From NCBI GenBank assembly GCA_903925745.1, contig CAIYGQ010000149.1:1-45635 (forward strand): a stretch of DNA of 45,635 nt, given 5' to 3'. A model generated the notes under the pieces. That model saw nothing but the letters and a program-made list of their open reading frames with translations, was not told the DNA's origin and ran no database searches. Shown one piece after another: positions 26,201-33,867 of the stretch. Position 1 is the first letter of the stretch; every line of letters starts with the position of its first letter. This DNA is from an uncultured Actinomycetes bacterium (GTDB lineage: Bacteria; Actinomycetota; Acidimicrobiia; Acidimicrobiales; Microtrichaceae). The translations under genes were made by a program, and so were the position numbers.

Positions 26201-26795
26201 GGCACGGCGTGATCGGGACGTAGCGCCGACCCTGGACGGCGTCGGAATCGGCGTCGTAGTAGCCGAGCACGTCGACGAGGATCTGTGTGGTCGCCCCGGC
26301 GTTGCGGATCCGCAGGTCGAGCGTGCCGCCCGCGGCGAGTGGGACCGCCGCCGAGTTCGAGATGTTACGGCCGAGCGAGTAGTTCAGGACCGTGGCGTTC
26401 GGTTCGCTCGTCCCCGTCGGCCAGGCACGGACGAAGCCGGAGGCGTTCGCCTGCACCGCCGTGATCGTCACCTCCACAGCCGCCACTCCGTCGGGGACCG
26501 CGCACCCGTTGGCTACCCCACCCTGGGCGGTGAAGTTCGCACCGGTGCCGGCGACCTGGATGTCCCGGGCAGCACCCGGCCCGAACGGCGTCGGCCCCCC
26601 CGTGGTGGCCCGTGTGTCCAGGACCCGGCACGGGGCCAGCGGGACGAAGCTCGCCCCCGACTCCTCAGAGGTCGCACCGGCGGCCGCCGGCACCAGCCAC
26701 GTTGCAGCGACCGTCACCGCAGCGAGCAGCATCGCGACGATCATCGGGAGGGCGCCGGCGGCGGACCGGAAGCCCTCCGGTCGATGCGTGCGCAT
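23202..26795 (-). CDS. Secreted RCC1-repeat protein with three DTR domains (paralogue 2)
   Basis: 1197 residues with the same plan as the next gene: signal segment (MIVAMLLAAVTVAATWLVPAAAG), three beta domains opening PCRVLDTR, PCRIADSR and PCRLVDTR, then 14 CWG-containing RCC1-type units. Sequence identity with the paralogue is scattered rather than uniform, which points to an old duplication. ATG 26795 has GGAGGG 3 nt upstream. An 80-bp gap separates it from the upstream tetR gene on the same strand, so TetR-linked transcription could extend into it. Propeller proteins of this kind bind ligands or partners rather than act as enzymes; the target is unknown. Confidence 0.85.
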   Translation of the reverse strand: MRTHRPEGFRSAAGALPMIVAMLLAAVTVAATWLVPAAAGATSEESGASFVPLAPCRVLDTRATTGGPTPFGPGAARDIQVAGTGANFTAQGGVANGCAVPDGVAAVEVTITAVQANASGFVRAWPTGTSEPNATVLNYSLGRNISNSAAVPLAAGGTLDLRIRNAGATTQILVDVLGYYDADSDAVQGRRYVPITPCRIADSRVATPYADGEARDLRVVGTGAAFQSQGGNPTGCGVPAGATAVELTLTAAGPTGAGFVRSWAAGGAEPTATVLNFVATQGATNTASVPITAAGGDNLSVRSLGGPTHLLVDVQGYWTEVGSTYVPVTPCRLVDTRTSTQLGAVGARPFRVAGSGTGFTQQGGSPCAVPEDATAVEVSFTAVGPQATGFARLWPGDRIEPGAAALNFGAGQSTTNTGTVALASSGLVDLLARNYGAGTHYLIDVLGYFSANPTFRPEETAAGNGFACAVFSDPSSSAFDDPVRCWGRNTHGQLGNDSTSTSLTAVAVPGAAGAIDLDAGSDHVCAVVDPSGPSANVLRCWGRNSSGQIGDGTFLGPRDTPTAVSLPFTPTVVATGANHTCASGGAGGSLACWGENGSGQLGINNLLDQFLPQVISLPGAIGGPESVAGGLNHTCAVVGTGVRCWGSNAFGQLGVGSGTASSSTPLVVPGISDAVSVAAGDLHTCVLRSSGGVSCWGEGSLGQLGDGTSLDSPTPVAVAFRSGTEVERIDASGNTTCVIESTAATRCWGAGAVGQIGDGAAVDRDRPALVGGLGRHDQVAVGGAAVCGITLHRLECWGANTDGAVGDGTSTQRNTPSSVQLGPDQLAVGDGHACAVRIGGRVWCWGGNSNAQLGDGTVIQRTTPVAVAGTFGTGAVSVQAGAGHTCALKEDGGVWCWGLNSSGQTGAASPSNTSTPTLVSALSGLPVLQVTTGESHTCALLVERTVRCWGSDATGQLGDGTAGGSTSTPVTPVGLTDVISLSAGATHTCAVVSDGSARCWGSNVGGLLGRGTSGALGTTGPTPAPVVQLTGATSIHAGEFHTCATLPGGAARCWGSNNTYQLGDGTPTASSVPVTLQFISIIGPAPATGIQSMSAGGFHNCSLVRQSLSDLGLCWGTNLSGQLGNTSLVAPELTVTVGGIDRVRQIAVGRASSCAIAGVGAASCWGDNSDGQLGRGSTSPFGTVNATPAEVVGLGPI

Positions 26796-26875
26796 GTGCC
26801 CTCCGATCCACGCCCTCACACCCGTCCGGACCCACGGGCTCGGACATCGTGACAGGTTTCCGGCCGGAGCGGCCC

Positions 26876-27463
26876 TCACCCGTGGGGTGCCAGGCCGTCC
26901 AGGAGCACCTCGAAGGCAGCGAGCGCATCGTCGGCGGTCAGGTCGCCGCAAGCATGGGACAGACCCAACTCGGTGAGCGCCCCGAACAGCGCAGCTGCGA
27001 GGGCCGGGGTCGGCGGGGTCGCGAGTTCACCCTCGGTGGACAGCGCCGCCAGTCCCGCCTCCATCGACTGGAGCCCGATGGACCGGTCGATCTCGTGCCA
27101 GCGGTCGAGGCCCAGTACCGCCGGACCGTCGGCCACCGCGATCTGGCGGTAGTCGGATCGGCCCATGTACTCGATGCACGCCGCCGCGCCCGCCACGATC
27201 GAGGCCCGCACGCCGTCACCGGCCGCAGCCGAGGCCGCGGCGTTGACGGCGTCGTTCAGCTCCTGTTCCACCTCCACGAACACCGCCGCGAAGAGGTCGG
27301 CCTTGTCGGCGAAGTGGTGGTAGAGCGCTCCGCGGGTCAGGTCGAGTTGCTCGACGAGCTCGGTCGTCCCGGTGGCGGTGTAGCCGCGGGCCGCGAAGGA
27401 CGCCCGGGCGGCGGCGATGATGGACCGGCGGGTCTCGGCGGCTTCGGCGGCGGTGCGGCGCAC
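26876..27463 (-). CDS. TetR family transcriptional regulator
   Basis: 195 residues. The N-terminal helix-turn-helix is typical: TRRSIIAAARASFAARGYTA, then TTELVEQLDLTRGALYHHFADKADLFAAVF. The remaining helices form the ligand and dimer domain, with no recognisable ligand class. GTG at 27463. Promoter and candidate operator lie 34-62 bp upstream, inside the end of the dehydrogenase gene, so it probably represses itself and may control the neighbouring dehydrogenase or the RCC1 genes. Confidence 0.92.
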   Translation of the reverse strand: MRRTAAEAAETRRSIIAAARASFAARGYTATGTTELVEQLDLTRGALYHHFADKADLFAAVFVEVEQELNDAVNAAASAAAGDGVRASIVAGAAACIEYMGRSDYRQIAVADGPAVLGLDRWHEIDRSIGLQSMEAGLAALSTEGELATPPTPALAAALFGALTELGLSHACGDLTADDALAAFEVLLDGLAPHG

Positions 27464-27496
27464 AGGGACTCCCGTTCGTTGGACGCGGAATCGCCA

Positions 27497-27525
27497 GTTT
27501 TACATTCTCACTGAAGGTTAGTCAA
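27497..27525 (-). promoter_or_regulatory. tetR promoter with candidate operator
   Basis: On the minus strand TTGACT (27520-27525) is followed after 17 bp by TAAAAC (27497-27502). Between them ACATTC-TCACT-GAAGGT (27502-27518, plus strand) forms an inverted repeat with five of six half-site bases matching. An operator between -35 and -10 is the usual place for TetR autorepression. The -35 lies in the last codons of the upstream dehydrogenase. Confidence 0.5.
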
Positions 27526-28575
27526 GGCGGCCGTCTGGACCTCGCCGAGCGCCCGGTCGGCGACCCGGAGCGCATCGAGCTCATCGGCGGCCACCCGTAC
27601 GTCCAGGGCGGGCACCCATCCGTTCTGGGCGACGACCACCGGGACGGCGATCGCCGAGGTCAGATCCTGCCAGAGTCCACGCACCCACACCTGCGCGGGG
27701 ACCGCCCACCGGACCCCCGCGACGAACGCGTCGACCAGGTCGGCCACGGCGTGGGCGGTCGCCACCTCGGTGGTGCGACCCGAGGTGAAGTTCGTGAAGT
27801 ACGGCTTGACCGCGGCCCGGAGGTCGGCCGGCAACGACTGCACGAAGGTCCACGCCTCGGCCACGCGTTCGGCCCGGACCAGGTCCAACAGCTCCGTGCG
27901 AGCCGCGACGATCTGCTCGGGCAGGTCGGCGAGCCGCCGGTCTCCCCGCACCGACCGCACCAGGTCACCAGCCGCCGACGGACCCCGGCCCCGCACGTCG
28001 ACGGACGACCAGACCGGCACCATGTGGTCGCCGTGCTCCCCCAGCACGAACACCGCAACATCGCGCCGGGAGATGCCCAGGTCGGTTGCGAGCTCACGTC
28101 GGAGGCGAAGCGTGTCGGACCAGGCCGCCGCCCCGAGCACACGTTCCGGCGGCAGGTGCTCGGCCAGGATCCGCACGCCGAGCTCCACCGGGTTCGACTG
28201 CACCACCACGATCGGCGGATCCGCCCGGCGGGCGAGCGCCACGGCGTAGTCCCGGAACAGGGCGGCGTTGTGCGCCGCCAGCCCGGCCCGGTCCACCGGC
28301 GCCCCCGGGTCGAGCGACACGGTGCGCCCCGCCAGCATGACCACCAGGTCCGCGTCCACTCCGTCGGGGTCGAAGGCCAGCTCCACCACGGGGGCCCGGT
28401 CCGCGAACGCGTCCTCCAGGTCGGACCGCAGCCCCCACAGCTCGTGCTCGCTCGCCCCACCGGCGTGGCCGACGAGCTGGAGTCGGTCCGATGGGAGGAT
28501 CGTGTGGCGCTGCAGCAACTGTCCGGCCAGCTGACGCCCACACGCCCCGGCGGCTCCGACGATGGCGACGTCCAC
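27508..28575 (-). CDS. Lactate/malate dehydrogenase family protein
   Basis: 355 residues. Rossmann motif VAIVGAAGACGRQLA at the N-terminus, VVVQSNPVELGV, substrate-binding Arg in SDTLRLRREL, and the catalytic His in VLGEHGDHMVPVWSS. The mobile-loop region (MLAGRTVSLDPGAPVDR) differs from the standard AG-x-PR-x-PG-x-R form, so lactate or malate specificity cannot be assigned. The C-terminal part is longer than usual. GTG 28575 starts directly at the Rossmann strand; no strong ribosome-binding site is seen, and a TAGACG sequence lies a few bases upstream. tetR follows on the same strand after 44 bp. Confidence 0.85.
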   Translation of the reverse strand: MDVAIVGAAGACGRQLAGQLLQRHTILPSDRLQLVGHAGGASEHELWGLRSDLEDAFADRAPVVELAFDPDGVDADLVVMLAGRTVSLDPGAPVDRAGLAAHNAALFRDYAVALARRADPPIVVVQSNPVELGVRILAEHLPPERVLGAAAWSDTLRLRRELATDLGISRRDVAVFVLGEHGDHMVPVWSSVDVRGRGPSAAGDLVRSVRGDRRLADLPEQIVAARTELLDLVRAERVAEAWTFVQSLPADLRAAVKPYFTNFTSGRTTEVATAHAVADLVDAFVAGVRWAVPAQVWVRGLWQDLTSAIAVPVVVAQNGWVPALDVRVAADELDALRVADRALGEVQTAALTNLQ

Positions 28576-28587
28576 GACACACGTCTA

Positions 28588-28667
28588 GTCGATGCCCCTG
28601 GAGGTCGATGCCCCCGGAGGTCGATGCCCCCGGAGGTCGATGCCCCCGGAGGTCGATGCCCCCGGAG
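28588..28667. repeat. 16-bp repeat, five copies
   Basis: Five head-to-tail copies of GTCGATGCCCCCGGAG (the first has a T variant), in the gap between the divergent dehydrogenase and zwf genes. They lie immediately upstream of the dehydrogenase start, where its promoter should be. Confidence 0.95.
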
Positions 28668-28718
28668 GATCGGAACCGGCGGCGACGGAGGTCCCGGACA
28701 CACGGCCGTCGCACGTGC

Positions 28719-28734
28719 GTCACGGCGCCGTGAC
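28719..28734. promoter_or_regulatory. 16-bp perfect palindrome upstream of zwf
   Basis: GTCACGGCGCCGTGAC is a perfect palindrome 75 bp before the zwf start and is preceded by the shorter palindrome GCACGTGC. It could be an operator or an RNA hairpin; no regulator can be named. Confidence 0.35.
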
Positions 28735-28809
28735 CTGACCCTGCGACGATCCCCGGGCCGACCGGTGGACCGCCGGCGGGACCGGGAGACTGCGACGGCC
28801 GGAGGTGCC

Positions 28810-30291
28810 ATGTCGGTTGACGCGACAGGCTCCGCACCGGGCGGAGAACCCCACGACACCGGGAGTCGGCTCGTCCCGCCCGTGGCCCCGCACCTGATCG
28901 TCCTGTTCGGCGCCGGTGGGGACCTGGCCCGACGCAAGCTCCTCCCCGGGCTCTACCACCTGGCCCGGGCCCGGCTGCTGTGCAAACACCGCGTGCTGGG
29001 GGTGGACCTGGGGGACCGGTCCGCCGAGGAGTTCCGGGGACAGGTCCGGAGCGCGGTCACCGAGTTCGGACGACAGCGGGTGGACGACGAGGAACTCGAG
29101 CGCTTCCTCGACCGCGTCGACGTCGTGTCCATCGACGACGGGCCAGCCGCGCTCGCCGAGGCGGCCGCAGCGCACCTCGGCGCCCTCGGGGCCGGCGCCC
29201 GGGTGCTGCACTACCTGAGCGTCCCTCCGGCGGCCGCACTCGAGGTCATCGGACTCGTCGACGCCGCCGGACTGGTCGAGGGCACCAGGATCATCATGGA
29301 GAAGCCGTTCGGAACCGACCTGCGCACCGCACGAGCGCTCAACGCCGCCCTCCACGAGACCTTCGACGAGTCGCAGATCTTCCGCATCGACCACTTCCTG
29401 GGCAAGGAGGCTGCGCTCAACATCCTCGCGTTCCGATTCGCGAACGGGCTCTTCGAGCCGATCTGGAACCGTCAACACATCGACCACGTCCAGATCGACG
29501 TCCCCGAGACCCTCGGGCTGGGTCAGCGCACCTCGTTCTACGAGTCGACGGGTGCGTACCGGGACATGGTCGTGACCCACCTGTTCCAGGTCCTCGCCTT
29601 CACGGCGATGGAGCCCCCGACCGACTTCACGCCGCTGTCGATCAGCGAGGAGAAGCAGAAGGTCTTCCGGTCCATGCTGCCGATCCAGCCGACCGACGTC
29701 GTGCGAGGCCAGTACGGCGGGTACCGGGACGAGCCCGGGGTCGACCCGCACTCCGACACCGAGACCTTCGTGGCGCTGCGCTGCCGGATCGACAACTGGC
29801 GTTGGGCCGGCGTGCCGTTCTACCTCCGGACGGGCAAGCGCATGGCGGAGGGAGCGCGGATCATCTCGATCGCGTTCCGTGAGCCGCCCCGGAGCATGTT
29901 CCCGCCCGGATCCGGCGTCGGCGCGCACGGCCCCGACCACCTCACCTTCGACCTGGCCGACGCCTCCAAGCTCTCGTTGTCCTTCTACGGCAAACGACCT
30001 GGGACCGGGATGCAGCTCGACAAGCAGAGCCTGCAGTTCGCCCTGCACGAGGACGCCGATGTGCTCGAGGCCTACGAGCGACTGATCCACGACGCCATGT
30101 GCGGGGATCACACGCTGTTCACGACGAGCGACAGCATCGAACGACTGTGGGAGGTCTCCGATCCGCTCCTGTCCGATCCGGCACCCGTTCGGACATACGC
30201 CCCCGGGTCGTGGGGGCCCAACGCCGTCCACCAGCTCATCGCGCCGCACGCGTGGCGACTGCCCTTCGAGCGCGCCCGGCGCACGACCTGA
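28810..30291 (+). CDS. zwf: Glucose-6-phosphate 1-dehydrogenase
   Basis: 493 residues. Oxidises glucose 6-phosphate to 6-phosphogluconolactone with NAD(P)+, first step of the oxidative pentose phosphate route. Cofactor motif LIVLFGAGGDLARRKLLPGL (Gly-Ala-Gly-Gly instead of the common Gly-Ala-Ser-Gly), EKPFG, and the active-site signature RIDHFLGKE are all present. ATG 28810 has GGAGG 4 nt upstream; the open frame before it crosses the repeats and palindrome and is rejected. The usual partners (transaldolase, opcA, pgl) are not next to it. A photolyase gene follows 77 bp downstream. Confidence 0.96.
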   Translation: MSVDATGSAPGGEPHDTGSRLVPPVAPHLIVLFGAGGDLARRKLLPGLYHLARARLLCKHRVLGVDLGDRSAEEFRGQVRSAVTEFGRQRVDDEELERFLDRVDVVSIDDGPAALAEAAAAHLGALGAGARVLHYLSVPPAAALEVIGLVDAAGLVEGTRIIMEKPFGTDLRTARALNAALHETFDESQIFRIDHFLGKEAALNILAFRFANGLFEPIWNRQHIDHVQIDVPETLGLGQRTSFYESTGAYRDMVVTHLFQVLAFTAMEPPTDFTPLSISEEKQKVFRSMLPIQPTDVVRGQYGGYRDEPGVDPHSDTETFVALRCRIDNWRWAGVPFYLRTGKRMAEGARIISIAFREPPRSMFPPGSGVGAHGPDHLTFDLADASKLSLSFYGKRPGTGMQLDKQSLQFALHEDADVLEAYERLIHDAMCGDHTLFTTSDSIERLWEVSDPLLSDPAPVRTYAPGSWGPNAVHQLIAPHAWRLPFERARRTT

Positions 30292-30297
30292 ACCACG

Positions 30298-30329
30298 TCG
30301 ATGGAGTCCGTGGTCGATGGAGTCCGTGG
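30298..30329. repeat. 16-bp duplication after zwf
   Basis: TCGATGGAGTCCGTGG occurs twice head to tail, starting 6 bp after the zwf stop. It shares the TCGATG start with the repeats at 28588-28667. Confidence 0.85.
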
Positions 30330-30368
30330 AATAGCGACCACCACCGGACCGTTCGGCCGGACGTGGTG

Positions 30369-31703
30369 ATGCTGCCGACACCGACCGTCGGTGACGAGGC
30401 CGACTGGGTCCGGGTCCACCTGTCCCACCTCCTGTCGCCCTCCGGCGGGACGACCATCGCCGGGAGTCCGTCCCACCCTGGCGGCCAGGGGGCGGCGGAT
30501 CGGGCGCTCGAGTCGTTCGACGTCACGGGGTACGCAGCGAACCGCTCGGTGGTCGAGCCGGTGCGTGGACGCGGCGCCTCGGGGCTCTCGCCGTGGATCC
30601 GCCACGGGCTGCTCGACCTCCCTCGGGTGTGGGACCACGTCTCCGGCGGCCCGGAACGTGACGTCGCCACCTTCCGGGACGAACTCCTGTGGCAGGAGTA
30701 CGCGCGACACCTGTACGCCCGGTTGGGCACTGCGACGCGCCGGGCGGTGCGTGGCGGCCATGCCGACCGGGACCACGGTGGCGACCGTCAACCGGACCGG
30801 GATCGTGACCTCAGGGACGGCTGGGCCCGACTGGATCCGGCCATGGCCTGCACCGGGGACCAGGTGGACGCACTGGTCCGCGACGGATGGATCACGAACC
30901 GGGGTCGCCTGTGGCTGGCCTCGGACTGGGCGGTCCGCCGCGGACTCGACTGGGCCGCCGGCGAGGACCTCATGTTCCGGTCGCTGCTCGACGGATCCCG
31001 GGCGGCCAACCGGCTCGGCTGGCAGTGGACCAGCGGGGCAGGCAGCGCCCGCCCATGGGCGTTCGCGCGCGAACAGGTCGAACGACTCGCCCCCGGGAGA
31101 TGCTCCGGATGCGAGCTGCGACACGCCTGCCCGATCGAGTCGGCCGACGGGTCCGGACCGAGCGGCGTGACGGCGACGGGCGACGGCAGCGGGTTGCCGT
31201 CCCCGCCGGACCGACGGCCGGAGGCGGCGACGGACCGTCTGCTCCGACGGGACCCCGATGCGGCGGCCACCGCAGGCCCCGCGACCGTCCTGCGCCAGGG
31301 ATCGCATCACCCGGAGGCCGTGTGGATCACAGCCGAGTCCCTGGGCGACGCCGATCCGGCGTTGGACGCGCACCCGCGACTCCCGGCCGTCTTCGTACTG
31401 GACGAACCACTGCTGGGTCGGCTGCGCCTGGGACCGACGCGTCTGGTCTTCCTGGCCGAGTGCCTGGCCGACCTGGCGACGCGCCGGACCGTCGAGGTCC
31501 ACCTCGACGAACCGGCGCAGGTCCTGGCCGACCGGCGGTTGGCGACGACCGCCGCCCCGGTGCCCGGCAACCGCCGGCTCCGCAACCGGATCGGCCCTGC
31601 GGTCGCCGAGCTCCACCCCTGGCCCTGGCTGGTGACCCCACACGACCGGTCGGTCAGGTCCTTCAGCGCGTGGCGGCGCCACGTGTCACTCCCCGGTCGC
31701 TGA
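30369..31703 (+). CDS. Photolyase/cryptochrome family protein with swapped domain order
   Basis: 444 residues. Residues 50-245 match the FAD-binding C-terminal domain of DNA photolyases: FRDELLWQEYARHLYARLG, RDGWITNRGRLWLASDW, GLDWAAGED, SLLDGSRAANRLGWQW. The electron-transfer Trp triad (W174, W195, W218) and the flavin-proximal Asn (N214) are kept. A Cys cluster follows (C245, C248, C254 in CSGCELRHACPI). Residues 317-440 then resemble the N-terminal alpha/beta antenna domain: AVWITAESLGDADPAL like VWFRxDLRLxDNxAL, AVFVLDEPLL, RLVFLAECLADL, and an ending SVRSFSAWRRH like the xVFTPFxxxW motif. Normal photolyases have the reverse order. ATG 30369 or GTG 30366. Confidence 0.75.
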   Translation: MLPTPTVGDEADWVRVHLSHLLSPSGGTTIAGSPSHPGGQGAADRALESFDVTGYAANRSVVEPVRGRGASGLSPWIRHGLLDLPRVWDHVSGGPERDVATFRDELLWQEYARHLYARLGTATRRAVRGGHADRDHGGDRQPDRDRDLRDGWARLDPAMACTGDQVDALVRDGWITNRGRLWLASDWAVRRGLDWAAGEDLMFRSLLDGSRAANRLGWQWTSGAGSARPWAFAREQVERLAPGRCSGCELRHACPIESADGSGPSGVTATGDGSGLPSPPDRRPEAATDRLLRRDPDAAATAGPATVLRQGSHHPEAVWITAESLGDADPALDAHPRLPAVFVLDEPLLGRLRLGPTRLVFLAECLADLATRRTVEVHLDEPAQVLADRRLATTAAPVPGNRRLRNRIGPAVAELHPWPWLVTPHDRSVRSFSAWRRHVSLPGR

Positions 31704-31751
31704 GCCACGGCTCCGGGTCGACCGATCCAACACACCGGTAGTGTCGATCGG

Positions 31752-32528
31752 GTGGACACGACCGTTGCGTTGGTGCAGCTGCGATCCGACGGCCCTGAAC
31801 CGGTCGAGGACCGGGTCGAACGGGCGGAGCGGCTGACCCGGGACGCGGCGCTGGGCGCCGACCTGGTGGTACTGCCCGAGCTGTGGGTGAGCGGAGCGTT
31901 CGACGTGGAGGCGGCCGGTCGGCTGGCCGAGCCGCTGGACGGCCCGCTCGTCGGAAGGTTCCGGGACGTGGCCGCGGCGACCGGCACGTGGGTCCACATG
32001 GGAGCATTCCCCGAGCGTGACGGCGCCCACACGTTCAACACCTCGGTGGTCGTGGCCCCCGACGGCACCATCGCCGCCACCTACCGGAAGCGCCACCTGT
32101 TCGGATTCGATGGCGGGGAGACCACATTGATGAGCGCCGGCGACGAACTCGTCGTCCTCGACACTCCGCTGGGGGTGACCGGGGTGGCGACCTGCTACGA
32201 CCTCAGGTTCCCCGAGCAGTTCCGCGACCTGGTCGACCTGGGTGCGACGGCGGTGGTGGTGGCCTCGGGGTGGCCGGAACGACGGATCGAGCACTGGCGG
32301 GTGCTGCTCCGGGCCCGGGCCATCGAGGACCAGTGCTGGGTCGTGGCCTGCAACGGCGTCGGGACGCACGCCGGCGTCACCCTCGGCGGGCGCTCCGCCG
32401 TCATCGATCCGCTCGGCGTCGTCATCGCCGAGGGCGGCTCCGGCGAGGAGGTCCTGACCGCGGGGGTCGATGCCGAACTGGCCGCAACGTGGCGGGACGA
32501 GTTCCCGGCACTCGACGATCGGCGCTGA
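31752..32528 (+). CDS. Carbon-nitrogen (nitrilase superfamily) hydrolase
   Basis: 258 residues, single domain. The Glu-Lys-Cys triad is E43 (VVLPELWVSG), K113 (TYRKRHLFGFD) and C148 (GVATCYDLRFPEQFR). The family hydrolyses amides or nitriles; the motif set is closest to amidase or omega-amidase-like branches, with the substrate not determinable. GTG 31752 is 7 nt after TAGTGT (31739-31744), so this is probably the first, leaderless gene of the operon to 34982. A 23-bp gap separates it from the next gene. Confidence 0.92.
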   Translation: MDTTVALVQLRSDGPEPVEDRVERAERLTRDAALGADLVVLPELWVSGAFDVEAAGRLAEPLDGPLVGRFRDVAAATGTWVHMGAFPERDGAHTFNTSVVVAPDGTIAATYRKRHLFGFDGGETTLMSAGDELVVLDTPLGVTGVATCYDLRFPEQFRDLVDLGATAVVVASGWPERRIEHWRVLLRARAIEDQCWVVACNGVGTHAGVTLGGRSAVIDPLGVVIAEGGSGEEVLTAGVDAELAATWRDEFPALDDRR

Positions 32529-32551
32529 GGCGCCGGGAACAGGAGGCGACC

Positions 32552-33118
32552 GTGCACGATCTGGTCCTGGACTCGCTGCGGCGACGCATGCGGGCGATGC
32601 ACTCGCTCTACCACGACGCCACCGCGACGATGGGGCTCGAGCACGTGAACCACGTCGAGCGCGACGGCGTGCTGCCGATCGCGTTCTCGCTGTTCCACTA
32701 CACGAACATGGAGGACGCCGCGTTCATGCTGCTGGCCGGCGAGGCGCCCATCTGGTCCGCCGAGTGGCAGGCCCGGGTCCGGATGGCCATCGACGACCAC
32801 GGCAAGGAACGAACCGTCGAGGAGATGGTGCACCAGCGGGTCGGGGACTACGAGGCGTTCTGTGAGTACCAGCGGCTCGTCTTCGACCGCACCGAGGCGT
32901 GGCTCGACACCCTGATGGGAGCGGAGCTCGACGAGGTCCTGGTGCCCCGTCCGCTCCCACCGGTCGTGGCCAACACCTACTCGGCGCGTGTCGCAGGGCC
33001 CGAGGGCATCCGCCGCCTCGACGGCATCGAGTGCTGGCTCTACCAGCACGGGCTGAGGCACATGGGCGAGATCGAGCTCGCCCGTGGATTCGTCGGGCTC
33101 GGCGGGATGACGTCGTGA
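32552..33118 (+). CDS. DinB-like four-helix protein
   Basis: 188 residues, all-helical in appearance. SLFHYTNMEDAAF (His49) and QHGLRHMGEIELARGF (His166, His170) match the positions of the metal-binding histidines of DinB/YfiT-type proteins, where the last His sits in an H-x-G-E/Q-I motif. Family members are metal-dependent thiol transferases, isomerases or unknown. GTG 32552 has AGGAGG 5 nt upstream. Its TGA overlaps the start GTG of the next gene (GTGA), a sign of translational coupling. Confidence 0.65.
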   Translation: MHDLVLDSLRRRMRAMHSLYHDATATMGLEHVNHVERDGVLPIAFSLFHYTNMEDAAFMLLAGEAPIWSAEWQARVRMAIDDHGKERTVEEMVHQRVGDYEAFCEYQRLVFDRTEAWLDTLMGAELDEVLVPRPLPPVVANTYSARVAGPEGIRRLDGIECWLYQHGLRHMGEIELARGFVGLGGMTS

Positions 33119-33867
33119 CCGGCGGAACCGACGGCCGGCGCGTGGCCCTCGTCCACAGCGCTGCGGCCTACGTCGGGCCGGCCCTGGCCCGGGAGCTCGC
33201 AGCGCGGGGGCACGACCTGGTGCTCGCCGACCCCGCCGACGGGCTGGTCGACGAGCTGGGCGCGCTCGGCGCCCGGGTCGAGGCGGTGGACGGTGCGTCC
33301 AACCCGGCCAGGGTGGGTGCCACGGACTCCCTGGTGGAGGCGGCCTTCTCCAGGTTCGGCCGACTGGACTCGGCGGTGGCGTCCTCGGGCCAGATCGTGG
33401 TCGGACGGTTCGTGGAGGACGCCACGTTCGAGGACTTCGAGCGGGTCGTCGAGGGCTGCATGGAGGCGCCGTTCAGGTTCCTCAAGTCGGTGGTGCCGGC
33501 ACTCGCGGACCACGGGGGCGGCCAGGTGCTCGTGATCACGAGCGCGACCGCGGCCCGGGCGACCAAGGGCGCACCGCTCTACTCGATGGCCCGCGCGGGA
33601 GCCACCCATCTGGTCCGCAACGTCGCGACCGAGGTGGCCGACCGGAACGTGCAGGTGAACGCGATCGGCACGAACTTCATGGACTTCCCTGAGTTCCGGG
33701 CGGCGACGGGCGCCGACGATCCACAGGTCCGGGCGCGGATCGAGGCCGCCGTACCGATGCGTCGCTTGGGAACGATGGAGGAGTTCGCTGCGCTGTGCGC
33801 CGTGTTCCTGGATGGAACGAGCCGCTTCACCACGGGGCAGTACCTGAGCCACGCAGGCGGCTGGTGA
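33115..33867 (+). CDS. Halohydrin-dehalogenase-like SDR protein
   Basis: 250 residues of short-chain dehydrogenase fold. The catalytic residues are not the usual Ser-Tyr-Lys but Ser143, Tyr156 and Arg160 (ITSAT...YSMARAG), exactly S-x12-Y-x3-R as in halohydrin dehalogenases. The cofactor loop has lost the glycine-rich TGxxxGxG: it reads VHSAAAYVG, comparable to the dehalogenase T-x4-F-x-G motif with His and Tyr in place of Thr and Phe. The ending PMRRLGTMEEFAALCAVFLDG and TTGQYLSHAGGW also resembles HheC. Such enzymes interconvert vicinal haloalcohols and epoxides without a nicotinamide cofactor. GTG 33115 and its TGA overlap both neighbours. Confidence 0.75.
   Translation: MTGGTDGRRVALVHSAAAYVGPALARELAARGHDLVLADPADGLVDELGALGARVEAVDGASNPARVGATDSLVEAAFSRFGRLDSAVASSGQIVVGRFVEDATFEDFERVVEGCMEAPFRFLKSVVPALADHGGGQVLVITSATAARATKGAPLYSMARAGATHLVRNVATEVADRNVQVNAIGTNFMDFPEFRAATGADDPQVRARIEAAVPMRRLGTMEEFAALCAVFLDGTSRFTTGQYLSHAGGW

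Noticed and set aside
24144-26852. 902-codon plus-strand frame opposite RCC1 paralogue 2
   Set aside because: It mirrors the repeat periodicity of the real gene and has low-complexity composition.
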